NCBI RefSeq assembly: GCF_000003195.3
Contig: NC_012878.2
Span: 41,440,987-41,504,986, forward strand
Origin: Sorghum bicolor
Taxonomy: Eukaryota; Streptophyta; Magnoliopsida; Poales; Poaceae
DNA length: 64,000 nucleotides
Direction of reading: 5' to 3'
The notes beneath the pieces are model-generated. The model saw only the letters and a program-made list of their open reading frames with translations. It made no database searches and was not told the origin of the DNA. The position numbers were made by a program, and so were the translations under genes. This document shows, piece by piece, positions 10,471 to 22,896 of this stretch (the first letter of the stretch is position 1; each line of letters begins with the position of its first letter).

Positions 10471-12621
10471 GAAAGAGGAAAGTCCCGTTCGGAGGACTTA
10501 AAAACACTGAACGCCTTGCCAAGAGGTAAACTTGGTAGTTATCCTTTCCCTTTTAATTATTTTAAATAGTTTACTTAGTTATGTTCATACTATCTCAAAA
10601 TGAAAATAAAAATGTGAAAAACAGTAAGCCCCATGTGAGTATACGAGTGGCATGAAACCCATAAGTACATTCACTGTGGTGGCATAAAAATAAAATAAAT
10701 ATTTCTTTTCTGCTTTATAAAATGAAAATATAAAAATAGGGAGTAATAATTATTAAGGAGTCTCAACATGACAAAGGCTAGATATTTATGCTAACACTTA
10801 ATTAGTTCCACAAGCTTTGTTGTCTATTTGAGCTCCACAGAATTTAAGAATCAAGAAGACTAGCAAACGGAGGACATTCTAATCGCTGTCAGAATGCTGC
10901 TGACTTTCAAATACACCTCTGCCACCTGCTAGCTACTTCAAGAGAAATTACGTCAAAATTCAGCTTGGGGGATAGCACCCCCATTTATACTGATAAGTAT
11001 TTCTATCTATCTATCTTTATACTTATACTATATTAAAATATAAATATACATAAACCAGGAAAAACCAAATAAAGATTTTGTGCTTATATATATATCTTTT
11101 GCTTAGTGTGTTTAATAAATAAATAAAGTGGCTATGCTAATCTGTATCTAAATAAAACTCTAGCATGGATATGATGAATAGTTGCTCTGCCTAATTTGTA
11201 AATTTTAAGTTCTCTCAAGTTTAGACATAACTGTTATAATTTAAAGCTTGCTCTAGACCTAAACTTGTGGGACGAAAACTTGATCTGAAGTCTAAGTTGT
11301 TAACGGATATGATATGGGAAGGTTGAGCTGCTGTTTATCTGTTCCTAGAGATGCTAGAATTCTAGAGAATTTTATCTTTGAAAATCTTTAAAATATTGCA
11401 TGATCAGTTCCTGTATGTTGAGAGTTTAAATTCCTACCACAGCCATATATACATGCTTGCTAGACTTTGAGCCACACATTTACTATTTACTGCTTATGAG
11501 CATTGAGTGTGGTCAAGCTGTGTAGACCCTTAGGAGCTTGTCATGTGGTTAAATCAAGATTTCACTTGCACGTTCACTCATACAAGTTACTTCTACTCCG
11601 GAAGTACCATCCACATATATCCACCCATTTCCATCTCCAGAACCATCCACAAATATTCTACTCCTAATCCGGGAGAGAATAGCCAAAAACATTTTTGTTT
11701 TCCCCTGTGAAATAAATGCTCAAGTTATCTTGGTTACTACCACTTGCTACATTATTTCAAGAGATGAGTGCTCTCTAAAAAAAGAGAAGAGAGAAAAAAA
11801 GATACGAGGAAATAAAAAGGGGCAAGTGCCCGGAACCTCGAAAGAAAAGAAAAAGTGAGACGAGAGGTAAAAATGGACAAGTGTCCGACAGTAGAATTAG
11901 TGGTACAAGATACCCACCTGAGAGAAAAGAAAAAGAAAATGTAGAGCATCTCATTCTCCTCAAAAAGTTTCAAAATAGCAAGAAAGGTATGTATCCCCTC
12001 AAAAGAGGACAAGTAGAATTAGACTTTCACCATTGTTATCACCATCATCACCATACACTATTCATTCGCCACACATGCACATCTTGATTTGACTTATTGA
12101 CTTGTTTCTTCTGGATCTATGGTTTGACTATGCAATAAATGTCTTGTAAGTATGTATTAGCTGTCTCCCACCTATGAGCTCCAGATATCAAAACCTTATT
12201 AGAGTAGGGTGAGAGAGAAGGCAATGTCACTATGCCTCATACCAAAAATACCACATACTTTGAGAGAAGGCATACACCATTACTACCTTGGTAAGGATCC
12301 AGAAATACCACAAAAGAGAGATTAGAGAGAGTCATACAAGGAATCTCTGAGTTTTATTTGAAAATCTGCAAAAACTCCAGAGCTATAGTTAATCGAAGAA
12401 CAGGAGACATGGCGCTTGACTCGACCGTTCTATCTTTTAACTGCTCAAGACACAAGTGACGGTTGCAAGCCCCATGGTGAAAGGTAATATGAGTAAGTTT
12501 AAATCTTAACAGTTACGCTAACCCAGAGATGAGATCTTGTTTGAACACATGTGTATCTTTAAGGCATGAAACCACTGCAGAAACTCTTGAGTTCATCTTT
12601 GCTCAGGGACGAGCAAAGGTT
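10471..12621 (+). other. A2 3' noncoding region
   Basis: This is the fullest plus-strand copy of the family A noncoding tail, running without a gap from the gag-pro stop to the PPT. It carries the hairpin row (11820-11831 and 11875-11886, the third stem weakened by one change) and the 300 bp before the PPT that A1 lacks. I see no credible gene in it. Confidence 0.75.
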
Positions 12622-12636
12622 AAGCTTGGGGGAGCT
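12622..12636 (+). other. polypurine tract of family A copy A2
   Basis: AAGCTTGGGGGAGCT lies directly before the LTR start TGTTGACGG at 12637. The same tract in reverse lies next to the minus-strand LTRs at about 17161, 29346 and 34022, so it defines the 3' end of the internal region in this family. Confidence 0.8.
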
Positions 12637-13478
12637 TGTTGACGGTCCTTAATGCTCACATTTAACCATCAACTAATCATGGAAAAGGATCCAAATGCAA
12701 CTAACACCTAGACTTAGGGTTTTATTAGACATAATTCCACGAGTTTTGGTGTTTGTCTATTTCTACAGGGGGTTATCAGGAAATACGGAAGAAAGGCCCA
12801 CACGTCAGGTTTGCATAGAGATATGAACGTGCTGCGCAATTTTCTATCATCTAGAAGACTCCAGAAGCCACGGGAACAAAGCGAAAGCTGAGAGGACTCA
12901 GGGATAGGGCGCCCGCCCTACTCTCCTGGACGCCCGCCCTCACATAGAGTCCAATCAGGACTCTCTTTCGGGATATTGCTCCACCGACCTAAAGGATCAA
13001 GGATAACCGTTCAATCAATGTCGGTTTGATCCAATGGCCCAGATTCATTTGAAAAGACTATATAAGCAAGGCCCCATGGCCCCTGGAGATCATAACTCTT
13101 CTACAGAATCAAAGTTAGGGTTTCAATTATTCATCCAAGTAGAGAGGATCCCTCTAGTTCTTCTAGTTCTACCTCTAGTTCATCTAGTTCTAGTTCTAGT
13201 TCATCTAGTTCTAGTTCTAGTTCCTCTAGTTCTAGTTCTAGTTAGTTCTAGATGTAATCTAGAAAATAGGGAGAGAGAGAAGAGGAGAGCGGAGGAGGAG
13301 GAGCCAGATCTGTCGGATCATCCTCAACATTGTACTTTTGCAGCAACTGGTTCGTTCTTCATCGTTCTCCAGGTTCTTCAATTCATAATTCCTGAGTTCT
13401 TTAATTATTTTTATTTACATTCAAGTTATTTATTGGATTCCTGCTTGCATCAAGTGCTCTAATCTTTGAAACATTAGA
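12637..13478 (+). repeat. A2 LTR, variant form, 3' end lost
   Basis: The repeat starts TGTTGACGGTCC after the PPT but differs from the main LTR type downstream (AATGCTCACATTTAACC) and contains a TAGTTC-rich microsatellite. The same variant occurs in reverse at 38643-39223. It has a TATA box at 13058-13066 and two GC-rich near-palindromes at about 12906-12940. It breaks at about 13478 into reversed family A noncoding DNA, so the element strand flips here. Confidence 0.8.
13155..13255 (+). repeat. TAGTTC-type microsatellite in the variant LTR
   Basis: Imperfect tandem copies of CTAGTTCTAGTT run for about 100 bp. A shorter version in reverse lies at about 38650-38705 in the other variant LTR, so the tract has changed length since the two copies separated. 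Confidence 0.8.
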
Positions 13479-15330
13479 CAGAGGTGGATTTGAAAGTCGG
13501 AAATACCTTGACAGCGATTAGAATGTCCCCCGTCTGCTAGTCTTGTTCTTGAAGAAAAATGTCTCCTTTCTCCCTTTGATGTAGAAACTGATCTTGGCAG
13601 CACTAGCGTAGATGACAGCTCCCGAGGTGTTTAAGAATGGCCTCCCTAAGATGATGGGTGCCCTCTCATCATTACCGGTCTCTATCACCATGAAGTCTAC
13701 TGGGGCATACAAGCTACAAACTCGGACACAAAGGTTCTTCAATATTCCTTTTGGGAAACTTAACGACCAATCTGCAAATTGCAAACACATGGTTGTTTCT
13801 AATAAAGGATATGTAAAGAATAATGTTGACACTGGAGCCAAAGTCGCAGAGTGCTTCTGGGACGTCCACCATGCCGATGGAGATCGAGATGACGGGGCGT
13901 CCTGGATCGCCTCTCTTGACCGGCAGAAGGTTAGTAGTAACTTCAGTGATGGGGTTACTCCAGTTACCTGCATCAAACATGTCTACAAGATTTGCAGATT
14001 TTAATCCTTCTGGTTGTGCTGGTATACCGGGGTTAGTAGCAGGAACAGCAGCAGCTATTTGATTTAACTGAGATTCAATCATTTTATTAAAGCTAATTTG
14101 ATTCTTGATGGCAGTAGAGAAATTATCCATTCTATTATTTATATTTTCTAGCATTTTATCATTAGATGCCAATTTCTTAGATAGGTTATCCATTAGCTTT
14201 CCTTGATTAGACACTAACTCTCTCAGAGGTGGAAAATTATTATTATTTTTGTAAGAATTGTTACCTTGATAATTACCTGAGTAGTTAGGCCTCTGTTGAT
14301 TCCAACCTTGATTTTGTTGAGGACAGTTGTAGTAGTAGTTGTTGTTGTTGTTGATGTAGTTCACATCCTCAAGCATCTCAGGGCAGTGATTGCCTGAGTC
14401 TCCAGTGTCTCCACAATCCTCACATGTCATGTGAGAGTTGTAGATGTGCATAACTTCTTTCTTATCTCCAGCTCTATCATCGAGCTTCTTCATGAGCAGG
14501 TCTAGCTTTGCAGACAACATGTCTACCTCCTTGAGCTGATGCATACCTCCACCTCTCTTGCGTGTCTGGGTCCTCTCTTCATTCCAGCTTTGGTTGGACG
14601 CCATCTTCTCCACAAGAGCTGTGGCTTGTGGTATGGTGAGTGATAAGAATGCTCCTCCAGCTGCATCATCCATGGTCTCTCGGGCACTGTTGCCGAGCCC
14701 ATGATAAAACGTCTGCATCAGTAGCCAACTCTCCATTCCATGATGGGGACATTCTAGGATGTAGTCTTGGAAGCGCTCCCATGCTTCTGGAACGGATTCA
14801 TCATGTTGTTGCTGAAAACTTGTAATTTGGTCTTGCCAATGGGAAAGAACTTAGCCAGAAAGTTCGTGGAGCAGAGTGCCCACGTAGTATTTTTCTCCTT
14901 TGTAGCGTAGAACCACTGCTTCGCTCTTCCTAATAGTGAGAATGGAAAGAGGTGAAGTAGTATAGCATCTCTGGGGACTCCTGATATGGTAAATGTGCTG
15001 CAAATCTTGAGAAAGTATTGGAGATGAGCACTAGCATCTTCATGTGCCTTCCCACATAACTGGTTGGATTGCACCATGTTGATAAGTCTAGGCTTGAGCT
15101 CAAAGTTGCCGTCGATATCTACAGCAGGTCCAGTGCGGATGTTGTCCGTAGTGGGAGCTGAGAACTCACGGATTGATTTGTTTGCCATGGCTTCGAATTC
15201 TGAAGACAAGTTCCGGTGATCTTCTTCATTGGATGAAGCTTCTTGCTGAAGTGTTGATGATCTCTTCTTGAGCTTGGCTCTAGTTTTTCTGAATAATGCT
15301 TCGGGATTGGCAACAAAATTTCCTGGAAGA
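13479..15330 (-). pseudogene. A3 gag and first protease-like domain
   Basis: Read on minus from the primer site, this is gag. An N-terminal part with NLSSEFEAMANKS lies at about 15210-15170. The capsid domain follows (HLFPFSLLGRAKQWFY, about 14960-14915), then a zinc knuckle with its His changed to Asp (CEDCGDTGDSGNHC, about 14422-14381) and an Asn-rich linker. The first protease-like domain comes last: FGSSVNI, then IILGRPFLNTSG. There is a frameshift near 14750. At about 13543 the frame jumps into 3' noncoding DNA through a shared TAGTCTT, so the second protease domain is deleted. This is the only family A copy that keeps its primer site. The true start codon is unclear. Confidence 0.8.
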
Positions 15331-15472
15331 TGTCTTCTATTCTACCTTGCATAAGATAAAATAGAAAAAATATCGGGATAAAACTGTATGAGAGAATCGA
15401 TAAGCTCAATCATATTAGTGATGCGAATGATAACTCGAAAATCTATATCCATTCCTGATTAGTAATCAACCT

Positions 15473-15490
15473 TCCCCGGCAACGGCGCCA
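15473..15490 (-). other. primer binding site, tRNA-Asp type
   Basis: On minus the bases read TGGCGCCGTTGCCGGGGA, complementary to the 3' end of plant tRNA-Asp(GTC) as I recall it and as known for Athila elements. It sits 8 nt inside the LTR end CCCAACA. This fixes the minus orientation of A3 and supports the Athila assignment. Confidence 0.85.
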
Positions 15491-15498
15491 AAAATGCT

Positions 15499-17159
15499 TG
15501 TTGGGTATTCTTAACATCATTACCAAAAGTAGACTTGTTTTTCTAATTCTAGTAACGGTGCCAAAAATGCCAAACCTATCCCTCATACCTCTTAAGCCAA
15601 GTTGTTATCCCCAGCATGACATGAGAGACACGGTATTGAAATATGCAATTGTTCTTCTAAATAAATAATGAATGGGATCTGCAAGCGCACAGATTAATAC
15701 AGATGTAACATTTTAACTGGGAAGTATTCCACGTATCGTTATTTATATTTTTACCACTGGGAAGAGATTAGTAACCATCAATGTTGATTATACAATAGAA
15801 TATGAGATTGAGTATCTATCATTGCATTATAATTGAGAACATTTATCTAACTCTCTCATACAGGGTTAAGTGTCACATAAAGGATATATATAAAGTATGA
15901 ATAGTGATAAAGATAATTAATCTGATCAGCATAACTTAGCCACATAATAAATATGATAAGCACCTCATTTAGATATTCTAGAAAGTAATTAGCATGGTAT
16001 TAGAACGAACTACAAGAATATTTCTTAAGTTATTCTCAACTATATAGTTTAGCATTATCATAGTTAGTGCAAGCATACTTAGCAATCATTGTGAGACAAG
16101 ACTACGCCCATGCATAGTGATATTAGCAAGGTAAATGAGAAACATAGCAATCACTCCCCTGTAATAATGTTGCTCTGCCAGCCCAATACACGAGAGGGGG
16201 ACTATATAAGAATCAATGAAGCTGTCACTATCACGAACTACCCCGCGATCTGGCATATTGGGTACAATCGCAGATAAATACGGTATAAGCACCACGCCTA
16301 CACAATATCTATCATTTACCCATGGATCCGATGGATAAACGCTATACGATCCTAAACATGTATATAGATCTAATCTAACTTAGCCAAGTACATAACTATG
16401 ATAAACTAAGAACAATATAATATTGAATATAAGCAAGTAGAGCAAAGTCATAAGCAATATATTGAAGTAGAACAAAGTCATATTCATAATATTGAAGAAC
16501 AAAGATGATTAGAAGAACAATTATAAGCACAATTAGAAAATTACCAAGAATCCTGTTGACAGATCTGGAAACCAATCGAAGATTGACTCCTAGTTCTAAT
16601 CCTATGTAGCTATGCTAATCTAGATGTCTAATTGACGTGGTGGCTCTAATCTTGATCAGGGGCTTCTTCTCCCTTGAGAATAATGAATTAGGGTTGAGAG
16701 GCTCTCTCCTCCAGGGGCTAGGGGGTCTGGTTTTATAGTCCCTTCAAGTGAATATGGGCCGTTGGATCAAACCGACATTGATTGAACGGTTATCCTTGAT
16801 CCTTTAGGTCGGTGGAGATTGATCCCGAAAGAGAGTCCTGTTTGGACTCCAGGAGGGGGCGGGCGCCCAGGGCAACTGGGCGGGCGCCCAGTGCCTAGCC
16901 CCGTTCGGCCTCCGCTTCCTTCTTGTGGCTTCTGGAGTCTTCTAGATGTTAGATAATTGCGCGGCACGTTGATATCTCTATGTAATCCCGTCGTGTGGGC
17001 CTTTCTTCCGTATTTCCTGATAACCCCCTGCAGAAATAGACAAACACCAAAACTCATGGAATTCTATCAGATAAAACCCTAAGTCTAGTTGTTTATTTCA
17101 TTTGGATCCTTTTCTTTGTTTATTTGATAATAAAATTTGATACTGAAGGACGAGGAACA
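15499..17159 (-). repeat. A3/A4 shared LTR
   Basis: The LTR is full length, 1.66 kb. On minus it runs from a degenerate start (TGTTCCTCG where others have TGTTGACGG) to CCCAACA. The primer site of A3 lies on one side and the PPT of A4 (reverse of ACTCCCCCAAGCTT, about 17161) on the other. It therefore serves as the 5' LTR of A3 and the 3' LTR of A4, as in a tandem array. TATA box at 16731-16738. Confidence 0.85.
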
Positions 17160-19289
17160 AACTCCCCCAAGCTTACCTCTTGCTTGTCCCTGAGCAAGGA
17201 TAGTCTCAGCGATGGATCAGAAGTTGCTGCAATACTTTTAAAAATTGACGGTACATATACTTTTAAATAAGGTCTCATCTCTGAGTTAGAGTAAACTGTC
17301 AAGACTTAAAACTTACTTACTTACCTTTCACCATGGGACTTGTAACCGTCACTTCTGTCTTGAGTAGTTAAAAGATAGAACAGTCTAGTCAAGTGCCATG
17401 TCTCTTATCCTTGATTAGCTATAGCTCTGGAGTTTTTGCAGATTTTCAAATAAAACTCAGCGATTCCTTGTATGACTCTCTCATATCTCTCTTTTGTGGT
17501 ATTTCTGGATCCTTACCAAGGCAGTGATGGTATATGCCTTCTCTCTCAAAGTATGTGGTATTTGTGGTATAAGGCATAGTGACATTGCCTTCTCTCTCAC
17601 CCTACTCTAATAAGGCTTTATATCTGGAGCTCATAGGTGGGAGATAAAATATACATACTCACAAGATATGTATTGTATAGTCAAACCATGGATCCAAAGA
17701 AACAAATCAATAAGTCAAATCAAGATGTGCATGTGTGGTGAATGAATGGTGTATGGTGATGATGGTGATGATAACAATGGTGAAAGCCTAATTCTACTTT
17801 TGCTCTTTGAGGGGATACATACCTTCCTTACTTTTTGAAATTTTGTGAGGAGAATGAGATGCTCTTCTTTTTTCTTTTTCTTTCTTCTCAGGTGGGTATC
17901 TTGTACCCCTAATTCTACTATCGGACACCTCTCGTCTCACTCTTTTCTTTTCTTCCGAGGTTCCGGGCACTTGCCCCTTTTTATTTCCTCGTATCTTTTT
18001 TTAGAGCACTCATCTCTTGAGATAATATAGCAAGTGGTAGTAACAAGTTAACTTAAGCATTTATTTCACAAGGGAAAAACAGAAATGTTTTTGGTTATTC
18101 TCTCCCGGATTAGGAGTAGAATATTTTTGGGTGGTTGTAGAGATGGAAATGGGTGGATATATGTGGATGGTACTTCCGGAGTAGAAGTAGCATGTATGCG
18201 TGAATGTGCAAGTGAATCTTGATTTAACCACATGACAAGCTCCGAAGGGTCTACCCAGCTTGACCACAATCAATGCTCATAAGCAGTAAATAGTAAATGT
18301 GTGGCTCAAAGTCTAGCAAGCATGTATATATGGCTGTGGTAGGAATTTAAACTCTCATCATACAGGAACTCATCATGTAATATTTTAAAGATTTTAAAAG
18401 ATAAAATTCTCCAGAATTCTAGCATCTCTAGGAACACATAAACAGCAGCTCAACCTTCCCATATCGTATCCGTTAACAACTTAGACTTCAGATCAAGTTT
18501 TCATCCCACAAGTTTAGGTTTAGAGCAAGCTTTAAATTATAACAGTTATATCTAAACTAGTGAGAGAACTTTAAATTTGCAAATTACGCAGAGCAACTAT
18601 TCATCATATCCATGCTAGAGTTTTATTTAGATATAGTTTAGCATAGCCACTTTATTTATTTATTAAACACACTAAGCAAAAGACATATATATTTATATAG
18701 GCACAAAACCTTTATTTGGTTTTTCCTAGTTATGTATATTTATATTTTAATATAATATAAGTATAAAGATAGATAGAAATACTTGTGGGGATAAATGGGG
18801 GTGCTCTCCACCAAGCTGAATTTTAACGTAATTTCTCTTGATGTAGCTAGCAGGTGGCAGAGGTGTATTTGAAAGTCAGCAGCATTCTGACGAATGTCCT
18901 CCGTTTGCTAGTCTTCTTAATTTTTGATTTCTGTGGAGCTCAAATAGACAACTATGCTGGCCGAACTGATTAAGTGTTAGCATAAATATCTAGCCTTCAT
19001 CATGTTGAGACTCCTCAATAAATGTTACTCCCTGTTTTTTTATATTTTTATTTTATAAAGCAGAAAAGAAATATTTATTTTATTTTTATGCCACCACAGT
19101 GAATGTACTTATGGGTTTCATGCCACTCGTATACTCACATGGGGCTTACTGTTTTTTAACATTTTTTTCTTTTTAGGATAGTATGATTATAAATAATTAA
19201 GTAAATTAATTGAAAGGGAAAGGATAACTACCAAGTTTACCTCTTGGCAAGGCGTTTGGTGTTTTTAAGTCCTCCGAATGGGACTCTCC
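17160..19289 (-). other. A4 3' noncoding region
   Basis: This is a reverse copy of the family A noncoding tail, starting with the PPT. The hairpin GGGC/GCCC remains (about 17966-17977), but the second hairpin of the row is removed by a small deletion near 17929. No gene is visible. Confidence 0.75.
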
Positions 19290-20507
19290 GTTTTCTTAAA
19301 TTGTCCTGGGATTCGTTGGGTGGCGTAGTCTGTACTTCCGGCAGCGCCTCCTCTTCATGTATGGTTATCCTCTTTTTCCACACCTGACTCGGTGCTACGG
19401 TCTCCTCAGGATAGTTCTGTTTAAACTATATGTCTTCTGACCTTACTACTTTTCCTTCATAGTCTGCCCATCTGTCCTTGATGATTTCCCTCCTCTGGTT
19501 ACGGTTGCGTCGTTTCCTAACCTGCTTAGATTCTTCAACGATATAGTTAGGATCAGTAAAATAGCGGCGTACCTTCTCTGAGGGGAAGTGCATATGGACT
19601 TCTCCAGTTCCAATGTAGATGATTGCTTTAACGGTGCTGAGGAACGGTCTTCCAAGGATGATGGGTGGATCGTATTCATCTTCTCCCATGTCAATAACCT
19701 GAAAGTGTGTGTAGACAAAATGATCGTCTATTTTGACTGGGACATCGGTTACTATTCCTTTGACTTCTCAAAAAGTCTGGTCTGCCATCTGGAGCTGAAT
19801 GTATGTTGGTCTTAGGGGCATGGTTCCGAACAAGAGCCGATAGGTGACTGCAGCCATTATGTTGATGCCCGATCCGATGTCGCAAGTTGTCTTGTAGAAG
19901 TTGTATCCATTTATGGAGCAATAGATGCTTGGCATTCCTAGGTCGTCCTTCTTGGTCAGACACGGTGACTTAAGTTGGTGATCTTGGCCTCCATGAACTG
20001 CAGTGACCATCTTAGCTAACTCGGTCCACACATGCTTGTTCCTGTTCCTCCTGTTGGTCCTCTTCCTTTGATGTAGAAACTGATCTTGGCAGCACTAGCG
20101 TAGATGACAGCTCCCGAGGTGTTCAAGAATGACCTCCCTAAGATGATGGGTGCTCTCTCATCATTACCGGTCTCTATCACCACGAAGTCTGCTAGGGCAT
20201 ACAAGGTACCAACTCGGACACAAAGTTTCTTCAATATTCCCTTTGGGAAACTTAACGCCTGATCTGCAAACTGCAAACACATGGTTGTTTCTAATAAAGG
20301 ATATGTAAAGAATTTTTCATAGAGTACCCTGGGTATAATGTTGACACTAGAGCCAAAGTCGTAGAGTGCTTCTGGAACGTCCACCATGCCGATGGCGATT
20401 GGGATGACGGGGCGTCCTAGATCACCTCTCTTGACCGGCAGAAGGTCAGTAGTGAATTCAGTGACGGGGTTACTCCAGTTATTACCTGCATCAAACATGT
20501 CTATCAT
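19290..20507 (-). pseudogene. A4 gag end with two protease-like domains
   Basis: On minus the frame covers the last part of gag (MFDAGNNWSNPVTEF), the first protease-like domain (CDFGSSVNIIP then IILGRSFLNTSG) and the second (CDIGSGINIM then IILGRPFLSTVKAI). The second domain carries Asp-Ile-Gly where sister copies have Asp-Thr-Gly. A TAG at 19426-19428 stands where A1 has CAG. A deletion takes out the linker between the domains near 20070. Upstream, most of gag is missing: the gag end is fused to an LTR at about 20512. Confidence 0.8.
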
Positions 20508-20512
20508 TGCAT

Positions 20513-21579
20513 GTATACCGATGTAGCATTTTAACCGGGAAGTATTCCAAGTATCGTTATTTATATTTTTACCACTGTGAAGGGATTAACAATCATCAAT
20601 ATTGATTACAGAATAGAATATGAGATTGAGTATCTATCATTGCATTTATAATTGAGAACATTGTATCTAACTCTTTCATACAGGGATAAGTGTCACATAA
20701 AAGATATATGAAGTAATGAATAGTGACAAAGATAATTAATCTGATCAGCATACTTAGCCACATAATAAATATGATAAGCACCTCAATTAGATATTCTAGA
20801 AAGTCATTAGCATGGTATTAGAACAAACTACAAGAATATTTCTTAAGTTATTTTCAACTATATAGTTTAGCATTATCATAGTTAGTGCAAGCATACTTAG
20901 CAATCATTGTGAGACAAGACTATGCCCATGCATAGTGATATTAGCAAGGTAAATGAGAAACATAGCAATCACTCCCATGTAATAATGTTGCTCTGCTAGC
21001 CTAATACACGAGAGGGGGACTATATAAGAATCAATGAAGCTGTCACTATCACGAACTTCCCCGCGATCTGGCATATTGGGTACAATCACAGATAAATACG
21101 GTATAAGCACCACGCCTACACAATATCTATCATTTACCCATGGATCCGATGGATAAACGCTATATGATCCTAAACATGTATATAGATCTAATCTAACTAA
21201 GCCAAGTACATAACTGTGATAAACTAAGAACAATATAATATTGAATATAAGCAAGTAGAGCAAAGTCATCAGCAATATATTGAATTAGAACAAAGTCATA
21301 TTCATAATATTTCGGCCTCCGCTTCCTTCCCATGCTTGGCCGCGTTCGGCCTCCGATTCTTCTAGATGTAAGATAATTGCGCGGCACGTTGATATCTCTA
21401 TGTAATCCCGTCGTGTGGGCCTTTCTTCTGTATTTCCTGATAACCCCCTGCAGAAATAGAAAAACACCAAAACTCATGGAATTCTATCAGATAAAACCCT
21501 AAGTCTAGATGTTTATTTCATTTGGATCCTTTTCTTTGTTTATTTGATAAATAAATTTGATACTTAAGTACCGTCAACA
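20513..21579 (-). repeat. A4 5' LTR, internally deleted
   Basis: On minus it starts exactly at TGTTGACGG (21579) and follows the LTR, but about 400 bp holding the TATA box and GC palindromes are deleted near 21309, and the 3' end is fused to gag at about 20512. It lies flush against a plus-strand LTR at 21580, as if A4 had inserted into that LTR. Confidence 0.85.
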
Positions 21580-22776
21580 CTCTCAACCCTAATTCATTAT
21601 TCATCAGGGAGAAGAACCCTCTGATCAAGCCCTAGAGCCACCACATCAATTAGATCTCTAGATTAGCATAGCTACATAGGATTAGAACTAGAAGGAGTCA
21701 ATCTTCAATTGGTTTTCCGGATCTGTCAAGAGGATTCTTGGTAATTCTCAATTGTTCTTGAATTGTTCATCTTTGTTCTTCGATATTATGAATATGACTT
21801 TGTTCTACTTCAATATATTGATTATGACTTTGCTCTACTTGTTTATATTCACAATTATATTGTTCTTAGTTTATCATAGTTATATACTTGGCTTAGTTAG
21901 ATTGGAATTATACACATGTTTAGGATCGTATAGCGTTTATCCATCGGATCCATGGGTAAATGATAGATATTGTGTAGGCGTGGTGCTTATACCGTATTTA
22001 TCTACGATTGTACCCTATATGCCAGATCGCGGGGTAGTTCGTGGTAGTGACAGCTCCATTGATTCTTATATAGTCCCCCTCTCGTGTATAGGGCTAGCAG
22101 AGCAACATTATTGGAGGGAATGATTGCGATGTTTGTCATATTCCTTGATAACATCACTATGCATGGGTGTAGTCCTGTCTCACAATGATTGCTAAGTATA
22201 ATTGCACTAACTATGATATGCTAGACTGTATAGTTAAGAATAACATAGGAAATATTCTTGTAGTTCGTCCTAATTCCATGCTAATGACTTGCTAGAATAT
22301 CTAATTGAGGTGCTTATCATATTTATATGTGGCTAAGTTATGCTGATCAGACTAATTATCTTTGTCACCATTCATTCCTTTATATATATCCTTTATGTGA
22401 CACTTATTCCTATATGAAAGAGATAGATAGATGCTCTCCATTATACATGCAATGATAGATACTCAATTCTATATTCCATTCTATAATCAACATTGATGTT
22501 TAGCAATCCCTTCCTAGTGGTAAAAATATAAATAACGATACCTGGAATACTTCCCAGTTAAAATGCTACATCGGTATTAATTTGTGCGCTTGCAGATCCC
22601 ATTTGATTATTTATTTAGAAGAGCAATTGCATATTTCAATACCGCGTCTCTTATGTCATGCTGGGGATGACAACTTGGCTTAAGTGGCATGAGGGATAGG
22701 TTTGGCATTTTTTGCGCCGTTATCAGAATTAGAAAATTAAGTCTACTTTTGGTAGTGACGTTAAGAATGCCCAACA
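21580..22776 (+). repeat. A5 LTR fragment (plus strand)
   Basis: The fragment begins within the transcribed part of the LTR (CTCTCAACCCTAATT) and continues to an exact CCCAACA end at 22776. No primer site follows; the next bases belong to family B. The 5' half of this LTR is not found next to the other side of the A3/A4 block, so it has been lost or lies elsewhere. Confidence 0.85.
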
Positions 22777-22896
22777 GTGATGTAAATAATGGTATTAGCA
22801 GCATGGGGATCAACACTTGCAGCAAGGCGAGTAATAAGATATGTGCACATGATAACAGTTGAAGTCTTAATGGAATGCAACCAATGATTAACAAGC

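Noticed and set aside
15473..15490. A tRNA-Asp gene fragment
   Set aside because: Only the 18 bases of the primer site are present, with no tRNA body, and it lies at the right distance from the LTR end.
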